A DNA stretch of 64,000 nucleotides, from contig MBPM02000033.1 in assembly GCA_001695595.3 (NCBI GenBank), positions 1 to 64,000 on the forward strand. Direction: 5' to 3'. Of this stretch, positions 15,001 to 26,800 are shown one piece after another. Made by a program: the position numbers and the translations under genes. Source of the DNA: Plasmopara viticola (taxonomy: Eukaryota > Oomycota > Peronosporomycetes > Peronosporales > Peronosporaceae). The notes under the pieces are model-generated. The model made no database searches. It worked only from the letters and a program-made list of their open reading frames with translations, and had not been told where the DNA came from. How positions within the stretch are numbered: the first letter of the stretch is position 1; each line of letters starts with the position of its first letter.

Positions 15001-18000
15001 CGACGTGCACAAGCACAAAAAAGGCATAAATTAAAGAAGAAAGAGCTTTTGGAAAGCTGAGACAAGGTACGGCCAAACATAAGCATGATCTATTATTCTA
15101 GACCTGCCCAGACGTGTTGAGGTCGTAAAATTTTGAGCAATCGCACATATGAAAAGCTGAAAAGTTGTTTGCTCATATTTTACCACGATCGGTCTTTTTA
15201 GACGTGCATAGGCACGTTACAGCCTTGTATATTAAATAATGGCTTTTCAAAATTGCTGAGACGTTGTACGGTCACATATTAGCACGATCGGTCTTTCTAA
15301 ACATGCATAGGCGCGTCAGAGCCACAATTTACTTAAAAATCACTCTATCAAAAGGCTGACACATCGTACGGCTACATATTAGCTCGAACGCTCTTTATCG
15401 ACGTGCACAAACGCAAAGAAGGCATAATTCAAAGAATTGAGGGTCTTTGAAGAAGCTGAATCGCCGTACGGCCACGTGTTAGCACGACCTATCATATATA
15501 TTTAAACGTGCACAGACGTGGTTGATCCAAACCTTGGTGTCTAATGGCTGTTTTAGAGAACCGAGACTTTGAACGGCTCAGAATTTATACGATCGATCTT
15601 TTAAGACGTGTGCAGCAATTTTGGAGCCCTCACTTAGTAAACAATGATTATTTTGAAGCTGAGACGTTGCACCGCTGCATAGTAAAACGTTTTGTCTTTT
15701 TAGACGTGAATAGGCACGGTAGAGCCATGTATATTGGAAAAAGCCTTTTTGAAACGCTGACACGTCGAACGGCCACATACTAGCACGATCGGATTTTCTA
15801 GACGCGTATAGGCCCATTAAAGCCGTGTTTTCTAATTAATGGCTCTATTTAAAAGTTGAGTCGCTGTTCGGCGCCATATTTGCATGATCTGTCAGTTTGG
15901 GCATGCACCGCCAGGTTGCAGTCACAACTCATTCAGCAATCACTTCTTAAAAATGCTGACCCGTCGAATGACCACATATAAGCTCGATCGCTTTTCTTGA
16001 CGTTTGCAAGCGAAAAGGAGACATAACTTGAAGAATAAAGAATTATTTAAATAACTGAGACATCGTACGGCCATGTATAAGCACGACATGTCTTTCAAAC
16101 GTGCAGTCATAGAAGAATTCAACTTTGGTGGGTAATGGCTTTTCAAAAAGAACAAATATGATCATTTTTTTTAAATTTGTGCATCCATTTTGGAGCCGTC
16201 ACTTATTAAACAATAATTTTTTCAAGCTGAGACATTGCACCGCCACTTAGTAACCGAATCTGTCTTTCAAGTGTCTATCTAATCGTGCACTGACGTGGTG
16301 AATCCGAATCGTAGTCGCTAATGGCTTTATTCAAAAGGTGAAACGTTGTACGGCTCGAAATAAATATGATTACGTGTGCAGCCATTTGAAGCCCTCACTC
16401 AGTAAACAATGTTTTTTTAAGCTGAGACGTTGCGCCGCTACATAGTAGCACGATATGTTTTTCTAGACGTGCACATGCACGTTAAAGCCATGCATTGTGA
16501 GCAATGCCTTCTCAGAAATGCTGAGACGTTGTACGGTCACATATTAGCACGATCGGTCTTTCAAGACATGCATAGGCGCGTCAGAGTTACAATTAACGTA
16601 CAAACACTTTTTCAGAATGCTGACGCGTCGTTCGGCTACATATTAGCTCGAACGCTCTTTGTCGACGTGCACAAGCACAAAAAAGGCATAAATTAAAGAA
16701 GAAAGAGCTTTTGGAAAGCTGAGACAAGGTACGGCCAAACATAAGCATGATCTATTATTCTAGACCTGCCCAGACGTGTTGGGGTCGTAAAATTTTGAGC
16801 AATCGCACATATGAAAAGCTGAAAAGTTGTTTGCTCATATTTTACCACGATCGGTATTTTTAGACGTGCATAGGCACGTTACAGCCTTGTATATTTAACA
16901 ATGGCTTTTCAAAATTGCTGAGACGTTGTACGGTCACATATTAGCACGATCGGTCTTTCTAAACATGCATAGGCGCGTCAGAGCCACAATTTACTTAAAA
17001 ATCACTCTATCAAAAGGCTGACACATCGTACGGCTACATATTAGCTCGAACGCTCTTTATCGACGTGCACAAACGCAACGAAGGCATAACTCAAAGAATT
17101 GAGGGTCGTTGAAGAAGCTGAATTGCCGTACGGCCACGTATTAGCATGACCTGTCACATATATTTAAACGCGCACAGACGTGGTTGATCCAAACCTTGGT
17201 GTCTAATGGCTGTTTTAGAAAACCGAGACTTTGAACGGCTCAGAATTTATACGATCGATCTTTTAAGACGTGTGCAGCAATTTTGGAGCCCTCACTTAGT
17301 AAACAATGATTATTTTGAAGCTGAGACGTTGCACCGCTGCATAGTAAAACGTTTTGTCTTTCTAGACGTGAATAGGCACGGTAGAGCCATGTATATTGGA
17401 AAAAGCCTTTTTGAAACGCTGACACGTCGAACAGCCACATACTAGCATGATCGGTTTCTCTAGACGCGTATAGGCCCATTAAAGCTGGGCTTACTAATTA
17501 ATGGCTCTATTTATAAGTTGAGTCGCTTTTCGGTGCCATATTTGCATGATCTGTCAGTTTGGGCAATCACTTTCCGAAAATGCTGACCCGTCGAACGACC
17601 ACATATAAGCTCGATCGCTCTTTCTTGACGTTTACAAGCGAAAAAGAGACAGAACTTGAAGAATAAAGAGTTATTTAAATAATGGAGACATCGTACGGCC
17701 ATGTATAAGCACGACATGTCTTTCCAAACGTGCAGTCATAAAAGAATTCAACCTTGGTGGGCAATGGCTTTTTTAAAAAGAACAAATACGATCAATTTTT
17801 CTAAGTCGTGTGCATCCATTTTGGAGCCGTCACTTATTAAACAATTTTTTTTTCAAGCTGGGACGTTGCACCGCCACTTAGTAACCCAATCTGTCTTTCA
17901 AGTGTCTATATAAACGTGCACTGACGTGGTGAATCCGAATCGTCGCTAATGGCTTTTTCAAAAACGTTGTAGACGGAAATATATGATTACGTGTGCAGCC

Positions 18001-19225
18001 ATGTGGAGTCCTCACTCAGTGAACAATGTTTTTATTTGCTGAGACGTTGTGCCGCTACATAGTAGCACGATATGTTTCTCTAGACGTGCACGAGCCCTTA
18101 AAAGCCATACATTGTGAATAATGACCCTTTAAAAGTGCTGAGGCGTTGTACGGTAACATATTGGCACGATCGGTCTTTCTACACATGCATAGGCGCGTCA
18201 AAGCCACTATGAACCTAACAGTCACTTTTTCAGAATGCTGACGCGTCATACGGCTACATATTAGCTCGAACGCTCTTTATCGAGGTGCACAAGCACAAAA
18301 AAGGCATAAGTTAGAGGAAAAGAGGCCTTTCAAAAAGCTGAGACGACGTACGGCCAAACATAAGTATGATTTATCATTCTAGACCTGCTTAGACGTGTTT
18401 GGGGCGTAAAATAGTAAGCAATCGATCATTTGAAAAGGTGAGAAGTTGTTCGTTTACAAATTACCATTATCGGTCTTTTTAGACGTGCATAGGCACGTTA
18501 CAGCCTTGTATATTTAACAATGACTCTTCAAAATTGCTGAGATGTCATACCGCCACATATTAGCACGCTAAGTCTTTTAGACATGCATAGACGCGTCAGA
18601 GCCACAATTTACTTAACGATCGCTTTTTCAAAAGCTGACATGTCGTACGGCCACGTATTAACTCGGTCGCTCTTTCTTGGCGTGCACAAGCGCAAAGAAG
18701 GCATAACTCAATGAATAGAGGGTCTTTGAAGAAGCTGAGACGTCGTTCGGGCCATGTATTAGCACGACCTGTCTTATATACTTAAACGTGCACTGACGTG
18801 GTGTATCCAAACCTTAGTGACTAATGGCTGTTTTAAAAAGCCGAGATTTTGAGCGGCTCAGGATTAATACGATCGATCTTTCTAGACGTTTGCAGCAATT
18901 TTGGTGCCATCACATAGTCAACAATGATTTTATAAGCTGAGACGTTGCACCGCTACATAGTGACACAATTTGTCTTTCTAGACGTGAAAAGGCATGCTAG
19001 AGCCATGTATATTGGAAAAGGTCTTTTTGAAACGCTGACACGTCAAACGGCCACATATCAGCGCGATCGAAATTGCTAGACGCGTATAGGCCTGTTAAAG
19101 CCGTGTTTACTGATCAATGGCTCTATTTAGTGTTGAGTCGTTGTTCGGTGCCATATTTGCATGATATGTCATTTTGGGCAAGCACAGGCAGATTGCAGTC
19201 ACAACTCATTTAACAATCACGGTAT
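1..19225 (+). repeat. Higher-order satellite array: 17-monomer, ~1,660-bp unit repeated 11 times plus a partial copy
   Basis: The stretch is a two-level tandem repeat. The small unit is a ~98-bp monomer that usually opens with GCTGAGACGT-GTACGG and carries a core like TTAGCACGATCGGTCTTTC, then TAGACGTGCATAGGC. Seventeen diverged monomers (called A-Q here) form one unit. In the copy at 1683-3341 they start near 1683, 1782, 1882, 1980, 2078, 2178, 2284, 2381, 2479, 2578, 2678, 2777, 2873, 2951, 3061, 3144 and 3243; most are 96-100 bp, but M is ~78 and O ~83, while F is ~106 and N ~110. Units begin at 21, 1683, 3342, 5003, 6664, 8319, 9979, 11640, 13301, 14957, 16619 and 18237 (lengths 1662, 1659, 1661, 1661, 1655, 1660, 1661, 1661, 1656, 1662, 1618). 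The same monomer position in different units is nearly identical, while neighbouring monomers differ strongly, which defines a higher-order repeat. The array runs off the left edge of the window. No gene is supported inside it. Confidence 0.95.
16619..19225 (+). repeat. Decayed right edge of the satellite array
   Basis: From about 13.3 kb and markedly after 16.6 kb the units gather substitutions and indels. The unit at 16619-18236 is shorter (1,618 bp), mainly because part of monomer J is lost near 17,562: the usual segment between 'TTTGGGCA' and 'AATCAC' is missing. The final partial unit from 18237 holds monomers A-J and stops at about 19,220 inside the J/K junction, where unrelated sequence begins. 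A homogeneous interior with a diverged flank is typical of satellites kept uniform by unequal exchange. Confidence 0.85.
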
Positions 19226-20899
19226 CGGGCTTCTAGATTGACGCCTTTGTTTGCTGGGCCTTTCGATCGCCTTACCACTACTCGGCTATCAGCGCCTACG
19301 CGCAGCTCAGGTGAGCCGGTCAGATCGGCTTTGTGCTGGCTCCGCTTCACAGCTATTATGGCCACGACTATACTCAAATGTCCTTCCGCTTTGCTTGCGC
19401 GTTCTGAGGGCAGCTCCGAGAAGGGTCTTAACTGCCCTGGTCTAGCACTAACATTAAAATAGATTACTCATGTAGCACACTTATGTCCCTCAGCTTCGCT
19501 TTTGATGAATCGTATTAAGACCGGATATAGGAAACTAAAGTTGACGAGTAGTCACACCCGAGTGTGTGACTGCCCTACCAACTCGCGCCTGATTGGGTAA
19601 TAAAGAGTTGGGTGGGCTGGACGCCCGGCTGACCGAAAAAGACCCATAGTGTAGTGAGGGGTATGGAACCCGATTCCAATACAGGTCCGATAGCTACCAT
19701 TATTTCGCGATAGAGTCAGCGTGGTTCTAGCGCGTGGGTTCCGGTAGCTTAAATCTGTGGCAGGGGAGTACCATCGCAAAGGCTGTTGTCCGGAAATTAT
19801 TCTCTTAGGTTACACAATCGTATGATCAACATGATCCGTGAGTAAATTATGATAAGCTTTTTCGTTATCCGACAATTTCTGACTTCCGCAGCAATAATTC
19901 GCTTTAATTTGGTTGAGTTGGATGTCATTAACACTGACACTCACGAGCTATAAGCGACGACCTTTTCAATGCCCATTCGCCATGATCCATGGTGCAGTAA
20001 ATAAAGCAACGGTCATCAACTGCATCTAGCCTGCCGCACCCGCATTTACCATCAAATTCTATGCTTCTCACCGTACAAGTCCTTCAAGAAGTGCCACTCT
20101 TTCAATCGATCTTCTCGCCAAGAATTTAAATTTAAATCTTAGCAGTCGACATATTGTTATCGTTTTTTGATTGAATTTCTAGATAAATTTTCCTGAGTGG
20201 CATTCTCAGCATCTATCTCAATACTCTTATTCAATTTCTTCACGATTTGGCTGCGAAATCTGGTACGCTCCACTTTTTTTAAATATACATTACCCCTCGA
20301 AGCTCGCAGCCTTTTCGCGTGTCCTTCTCATCCTCACTTTCTACAATGGCCAACCAATCTCAGATGTTTAATATCTTCAGCTACACGTTCTCAAATTACC
20401 TACTAAAGTTTTCTTTGGCTTGGATGGCTAAAGTAAGCCCCAAACTTGAATTCATGTAGACGGATCATTCAAACCTTTCATTGAGCTAATTAAGTGCTCA
20501 CACTGGCTTAAGCCCAATATTATGCAACGATTAAATATCACACAAGCAAAAAGTTACCTAAATCAATCTTCTTTTAAGTGCCACTTCCAGCGATCTTTCG
20601 ACAACAAAAACTCACTTAAATTACCCGATTCACTTTGTCGATCAAAATCGCAACAACAGATCGAACAAAGAATGTTCTTGGCCTAAAATTTGGAAAATGT
20701 ACAATTGGAAAACTAAAATTCATTACTCGCAATCTTAAGTCGGACCGCTTGCTATTTCACCGTGTAAGTATTCCAGAAAAAGTTACGGCACATTTGTGCT
20801 ATCTTCCGGTGCACTTTTTCTTCTCGCGATTTGTGTACATTGAAACCCAATCTCTCGCCTATATTTTATGAGGTTTTGTGATCTCAGTGTGCTGATTCG
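19226..20899. other. No gene seen; probable retroelement debris beside the satellite
   Basis: The first ~550 bp are noticeably GC-richer than the satellite, and the rest is AT-rich. No convincing protein domain was found on either strand; the short open frames overlap each other and resemble nothing recognised. An LTR-like fragment is possible around 19,500-19,800 (a hairpin, then AATAAAG at ~19,600), but no second copy is seen in the window. Confidence 0.4.
19550..19571. repeat. Perfect 8-bp hairpin with a 6-nt loop
   Basis: AGTCACAC at 19550-19557 pairs with GTGTGACT at 19564-19571 around a CCGAGT loop. Such a hairpin could be an LTR end or a terminator-like fold, and no partner copy was found. 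The fold is seen; its function is unknown. Confidence 0.5.
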
Positions 20900-21185
20900 C
20901 TCGGCTTCACTTGCGTCCGTTAATGCTCAATTTACCGGATTACGAGCATGCTGGTATTGCCGTTGGATACGTATCGCCACCAGCGCATATCACAGCCACG
21001 CTCCATAGCGCTTTCTAGCGGCGGCATCGTCGTTAAGCTAGTCTGTGCATCCCATCCACTGTAATACAGTCGCGGAGGAAGCTTCGAAGGTCGGTGTTCG
21101 GAGGAGAGTTGAGCGGCAAGCCAGGCGAAGTCGGTGGAGAACAAAAGAGTGTTAATTTATACAGGCAAATTCAGAATAGATGGTA

Positions 21186-21220
21186 AGAGCTCTTACGGAT
21201 TCTTGTCTTGCTTACGGCCT
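21186..21220. repeat. LTR-like direct repeat, left copy
   Basis: Contains AGAGCTCTTACGG and CTTGTCTTGCTTACGGCCT. It closely matches 26736-26771 in the same orientation, as expected for the two LTRs of the gypsy element lying between them. Only this core was recognised, so LTR length is uncertain. Confidence 0.5.
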
Positions 21221-21549
21221 AACTGGTGGCTCTCAACCATCTAATGTATTCATATAAGACTATCATTCTTCTTGTCTCCATCTGGTTTTTAAGACCACCC
21301 CATTTTTTTCTAATCAAAAAGGTCACTCGATTTGCAATGGTTATGAGACGTCTGGACCTGCATATATCTATAAACTGATTCAATGGATATGTATTTTGAT
21401 AATATTGTAATTATATGACGTAGTAGCCATTACCGGTAAGCCTGCCGGTGGCGATGGATATACGTCATATTACCTTGCGTCATGAAGATGCTTATTTTGA
21501 AGAAAAGGGCTCCTCATATTGCTTAATACCCAATAGAGGTCGATGAGTC

Positions 21550-22600
21550 CATATATCTACTTTAAATTTTTAACTAGTTTCCAAATGGCTTCCTTCTTGG
21601 TTTCACCAAGCCACCAAACTTTGTATTTTAGGGATCCCCTGTACTTACAGTGTTCAATGACGGCTTTGATACGTTGACCCTCCGAGCCATCGGTCAACAT
21701 TACGTTACTACCTTTTGCCTCTTAGGGTCTTTGCGATACGGCTTTAACAGAGAAGTATGAAACACTGATTGCAGCTCTGATCCCTTCGATGACCTCAACT
21801 TATAGCAAGCTCGCTAAAGCTTCTTCACGATCGAGAACGGACCAATATATCTTAACACGAACTTATCTGACTAAGCCATGTTTTTGTGACGTACATCCAA
21901 ATTCTCGCCGTTCAAAAGCACCATATCACCAACCTGGAAGCCTGGGATGATTTCTGATGTGATAGCACCTCATGCATTTTAAAGCTTCGCTCACCCGGTT
22001 TTGTGCGAACTTATGTAGAGTTTTTTGACGCAGTAGAAACTTTTGTGCTGATTTTTCCAATTTGTAAAATTCTGGATCTCAAACCACATCGTCCGGCATA
22101 TAAGGAGCATATCCTAGATCCGCTTCGAACGGTGGAACTCCAATTGTAGAGTGTAAAAATTGTAGGCTATCTGCAAATGCAAAAAGTCATTCAAATCGTT
22201 CGGTGCTGGGGTCGATGGCACCTCGAAGGTAAATTCAATATAAACAATCGGGTCTCATCGCTGTTTTTTTTTGTTTCGGCCTAGAACCAAAATTAAAATC
22301 TGTAGCAATTCCACAGCAGACACGACTACTTGCCATAACTCAGATGTGAACTTGGTATCTTGCTCGGACACAGTGGTCTTTGGTATGCTTAGGTCCTCCA
22401 TACTCTTTTTCATACCTTTGCAATTTTGCAGTGTCGTCCGGTGTATTCGTAGCGATAAACATAGCCCTTCTCGTTAAGGGATCAACAATCACCATGACGG
22501 TAATGATCCCACCATTAATTATTGGGAAGACACGACGATTTGAATTGAGATGTTGACCTTCTTCCTCTTGAATCATCCAGAGACTGAAGTAATCATGGCA
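21550..22600 (-). pseudogene. Gypsy integrase and chromodomain-like relic
   Basis: On the minus strand, ~22,576-22,340 reads as the integrase core: an IVDPLTRRAMFIAT stretch resembling the usual 'VDRLTKMAHFI' segment. Further along (~22,200-22,050) a PFEADLGYAPYMP segment resembles the conserved integrase C-terminal 'PYE..YG..P'. From ~21,930 a GDMVLLNGENLDVRHK segment leads into a chromodomain-like tail with a KVWWLGETKKEAIWKLVKN motif near 21,640-21,565. Stops and frameshifts break it in several places. The family assignment rests on these motifs. Confidence 0.65.
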
Positions 22601-23076
22601 CTTAAGCTACCTAGCTTTTTTGCACTGACACATGTTTCAAGTGCTGACGTAGCACTTGATGTACTTCGTCATTTTGGGTCAGTAATGTCTTTAACGTCAG
22701 GTCAGACAGGTTTTGCAAAACCTTGTGTGGTCAACCGCTACCAATAGTGGTTTCGCAGATGCAGCGATTTTTTTTTCTTTGCCGTCTGAAATATACAGTG
22801 GTGAAGTCTCACCTTTGCTTGTTTTATATTACAAAATATTATTCTGCAACGAGTTGTCTAGCACATCATCTCCTTTTTTATGATATTTGTATCAACGAAT
22901 ACATGGTCTTTCTGGCTTGAACAGCTGGAACCTTGCTCGTCCTAATTGTCGCCACGATCTCGCGGTTCTTAGCCGCTTCCAGTAGCCCTTGCAAACTAAC
23001 TTGTGCATCCTTAATCTCAAATTTCAGATCGCGTGACAATGCATCAGCCTCCGTGTTAGCGTCACCGGGGATCCAC

Positions 23077-24080
23077 TTAACAAAGGCTAAATTTCATTGA
23101 GCCACCGATCTCCTCTCCGGTCTGTGTTTGGATCGTTTCAGTATTTTTGTGATACGTTTCGACCGTAAACGATCGGTCGATAAGATACACACGGCATATT
23201 TTTCGCTCATACACAGGGTACTTTAACTCGGCTGGCTTCATCTTTTGGCCAGTTAAGCAACCCGATGTTCTACTTCCACCTCTTCTTGAAACAAGACCCC
23301 CCGATCGCAATATTTGAGGCGTTCATCCGTACACCAAATGGTTTTGAACAACCCGAAAGACTAGCAACAAATGGAAGCGTCAAATGACGCTTGAGTTCGG
23401 TGAAGTAGCCTAGTTGATCGTCCGAGAGCTTAATTACTTCTCGAGGACGATTTTTTCTTATCAATGTAATGAAGTGGTCCTGAAATTGCGCAAAGTCCTT
23501 GCAGAAACTTAAAACATGAAATGTGATGCCTAAGAAACACTTCTTTTGCTTCTTCGTCTTGGGCACGGGCCATCTTGTGTTGACTATCTTGTGTAAGTCC
23601 ATTCTGGTGCCTTTTTATTCGAAAAATTCTTTCAGGTATAGGATCTGAATGTACCGTTGCTGCTGTATACACTGTTTGAGTACACAGTCTTATCCCGCTA
23701 CGTGGTCCGCGATATCTTCATTTTCCCTGAACATGTAGATTTCTTAAAGAAGATATTCATCACATCCATTCCGCTTAGCCTCATTGGAAAGCTATCTTAC
23801 TCAAATAGACCACCCGGGGTAGAAAAAGCGGATGATGGGATATCAGATTTACGCTATCAAACTTGATAGCAGCACCAAAAAAGATCCATGCACGGAAGCA
23901 AATGACTTCCGGACATAGCGTCAAAAGTGTCTTACTTTCGCGGCATCGATATCGCAAGAATGTCGCTAGAATTAGCAGACAATTATCGTGCACAATGCAC
24001 CAACCTACAGACTTTTTCACAGAAACGTTAATGCCTAAAAGGCAGACGTACTTTGGTCGAATAATGCCTGCTTTTCTCAC
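23077..24080 (-). pseudogene. Gypsy reverse transcriptase / RNase H relic
   Basis: The minus strand at ~24,080-23,780 begins with RKAGIIRP, the usual entry of gypsy RT ('AGIIRPS.SP'). At ~23,602-23,270 a frame reads VNTRWPVPKTKKQKKCFLG, then F.ELKRHLTLP and NASNIAIGG, matching the RT thumb and the start of RNase H. At ~23,260-23,080 come KMKPAELKYPVYERK and ETIQTQT, typical of gypsy RNase H. The three pieces lie in different frames, and the central RT catalytic motif was not found intact. Confidence 0.7.
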
Positions 24081-24899
24081 CTCATTAGTTCATTCTTGGA
24101 GAATTCTGTACAATTTAGGATTTTGACGCCATTGCTTGACAGAGATCGGCGTAATACTACGCTATAATGAGATTTCGTGCTCAACTCCTTTCCGTACTGA
24201 AGGTATCTCGATTGGAAGCTCTGTACAAAAATATTTTTCGTGCGCATACTTGCGTGGCTCTTCATACGCTAGATTGTCCTTAAGCAATTTCAATCCTTTA
24301 TTTTTGTAGCGCTCAGATTTTTCAAATCATGTGAGTTGACGACGAAGCTTCAATGTCTTTGTCGCAACATTCACAGAACTTGGTGAAAAGAAATCAGCTG
24401 CATTATTCCTTGACGTCCATTGTGACCTTGATGCCAATAGTAAAATCTTGCGGCTCTGATTTGTGTGAGCCTTGCATTGTCCAGCCGCATATCTGGATGG
24501 CCATTGATTCTGCGAATTTAATTGAATTACTACGTGTTGCTCCGTGTTGATGTGAGGAGTCATGCACTCTTTAGCCCGGTTGATATCTGGAATTCGCTCG
24601 GTCACATATCATGCCGATGATAGCGTATCTTTCTAAAAACAGACATGACGTTTTTGATTTTAAAAGAAAACCAGATATGTGCTGGTCAATGTGCACATTC
24701 GTCGGGCGCGGTGAACATTCTAGTCGTGACCAAGGTAGACTTGCATCTTTTCTCACTCTGGATTACTTCAAGTTGAACTTACTGCACCAAATCTTTGGAT
24801 ACACCGTGAAGGCTACATCCATTGTTGGTGAAGACGGTGACGAATTCTCTTGACCAACGTCTTCGTAGCTTGGGTTTCTGCTTCGGACATAGCATACAG

Positions 24900-26078
24900 T
24901 GCACCTTTAATATGACATTTCGCCTTTAACACTTAGGAGCGGTACTTTGCGGCGATGTGTGACCGACAACGTCACAGTTGATTGCATGTTGAGGATCTAG
25001 TCCAGTCGTCGTTGTTGTCTTTCCTCTTATCAAGACGCTTTGCTTTTTTGGTCGTGACTTGTTCGCACGATATACATGAATTAGTCTGCCCGAGTAATGG
25101 GCCAAGTCGATGTTGGAGGTGATTAGATGACCTCCTGAAGACAAGTTGGACTTTCTTTTTCTTCTTCTTCGCGACTTCTTTTTGTAATCCAATCCAGAAA
25201 AAGAACTGCTTTGCAAATTCACTGATTTCAGATTCAGTTTGGGACATTAAGTTTTGAAGTATAAAGATCCACTCGTGGTTAACTTCCCTTTGTACAGGAT
25301 ACACACCCGCCTCTCGAAGATCAAATTTAAAATTATCTGGCTCGAAGCGTATGCGCAGTTGAGTTTAGAACAGTGCCCATGTCTTGTGCACATTATGTGC
25401 TCGGAGTCGGTAATAAAGGCACAGTATCAATTTAGCACGGACTTGCGTAAATTGCTCGAGATAAGTGTCGCAAAGTCTGAGGACTCTGTTGCCATCAAGT
25501 AGCGCTTATTGGCATAGTACGGTTCTGTTGCGGAGATCCATAATTCAAATATTTTGCTAATCTTTCCTTCATAATCAAAAGGGTTTTTCTTCTTTCACTA
25601 GCATTTCGATGCCATGGAAGATTTGAAGCGCTTATTATTCTGCTGCTTGCATTTGATTGCAGATCTAGGCTTGATATTATTGATGTTGTTGCTGAGTGAG
25701 ATACAACAGTAGTTGCCGTATGGGCAGTATGTCTTGTTGGGTCGCTGCAGAATTAGTTGTATTAGCTTGAGCGGTTAAATCCGCGTAGTCATTGGTATTA
25801 GCCGCATCTTGCGGAGTCGGTGCTCGTGAGCTAGAGCGCGACGTTGGCCGAAAACTTTCATTGTCGTCGAGAGCGCTTATTCTACTCAGTTGACTAGGTC
25901 TTTGAATTGGAAGTGGGCGCTCAGCTATACTACCTCTTCTTTGGGCCATACTTGGGGGACTCTTCAGCGCTCTTCGTAATATTTTATATACATTTCCAAG
26001 AAAGGTTTTGAAAATGATAAAACTTTGTTTACGCTTTTTGTACAAAATGGATGATAAATATGCCGCTTCCGGTTTCAA
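24900..26078 (-). pseudogene. Gypsy gag-like relic
   Basis: The minus-strand frame at 26078-25677 is rich in Ser, Arg, Pro and Gln (SRSSSRAPTPQDAANT, then a Gln-rich end), like an N-terminal gag region. After several breaks, ~25,300-24,970 contains EFAKQFFFWIGLQKEVAKK, resembling the 'F..GL...VA..V' segment of retrotransposon gag. A damaged zinc-knuckle-like C...GH...C remnant follows near 24,970-24,930. Protease was not recognised. Confidence 0.5.
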
Positions 26079-26735
26079 CGATGTTGTGAAAATAAATTTC
26101 CGACGTCCGAGTCCTTACAATCCGAAATTTTGTTTCGGCTAAGCTGGACAAGCTTCAGCTGTTTCACTGTTGTTATTCAAAAGTCTTATCACAGGTTGTC
26201 GAGTTCCTTGTCACGACTCGTAAGGATCACATGGGTTTGTGGGCTTACGAGTCTTTTATTTCCCTAACAACGAAACCAAACAGAACAGCCCACTAGTAAT
26301 AAATGTAGATCGATTGAAGTCAAGTGGGATAACTAATCTGGAAATTATCTGCCGTGTTTGTTAAAGCGATTCTGAATTAGATCAAATGGAAGAGTACTAA
26401 GCTACGGACCGACTGAAGAATTTCAGATGTTTGTACCTCACTAGCGTACAACCACACTTGCCAACCACTGAACGTTGAGTTTTTGCTAATTTGACTACCT
26501 TTTGTAACCCACTAAGTGGCTCGTATCAACAATCACAGGACGGCTCGCTTCCCAATATGTAACAACGGGCACCCTTGCCTTGACCATTTAAGCTTGACTT
26601 GATATGTAACACAGTCACGAAGGTAGTTTTTTAGGGCCGGCCGTCGGACAAGGCTTGGGCGGCGAGCGAGAAAATTTTGGTGAAGGAAGGGAAGTATTAT
26701 TTGCTTACAGCAAATTATGAAGGAATATCAAATGG

Positions 26736-26771
26736 AGAGCTCTTACGGACTTCTGTCTTGCTTACAGGCCT
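26736..26771. repeat. LTR-like direct repeat, right copy
   Basis: Partner of 21186-21220: AGAGCTCTTACGGAC followed by TGTCTTGCTTACAGGCCT. It lies upstream, in minus-strand terms, of the gag-like relic, consistent with a 5' LTR remnant. Confidence 0.5.
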
Positions 26772-26800
26772 CCTGCTACTATCCTAATGGCTACAATTCA

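Larger units (their letters stand above)
20900..26800 (-). mobile_element. Decayed Ty3/gypsy-type LTR retrotransposon
   Basis: Reading on the minus strand from right to left gives the gypsy order: gag-like segment (~26,080-24,930), reverse transcriptase (~24,080-23,650), RT connection and RNase H (~23,600-23,080), integrase (~22,600-22,000) and a chromodomain-like end (~21,960-21,550). All frames are broken by stops and shifts, so the copy is dead. Short direct repeats at 21186-21220 and 26736-26771 probably mark its two LTRs. The domain order and the chromodomain-like tail fit the chromovirus-type gypsy elements common in oomycetes. Exact ends were not resolved, and other insertions may be nested inside. 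Confidence 0.75.

Noticed and set aside
1..19225. CRISPR-like or phage repeat array
   Set aside because: Monomers are contiguous with no unique spacers, the repeat unit is ~98 bp and the setting is eukaryotic.
22271..24853. Plus-strand frames of 60-87 codons within the gypsy region
   Set aside because: Motifs of RT, RNase H and integrase are on the minus strand; these are shadows.
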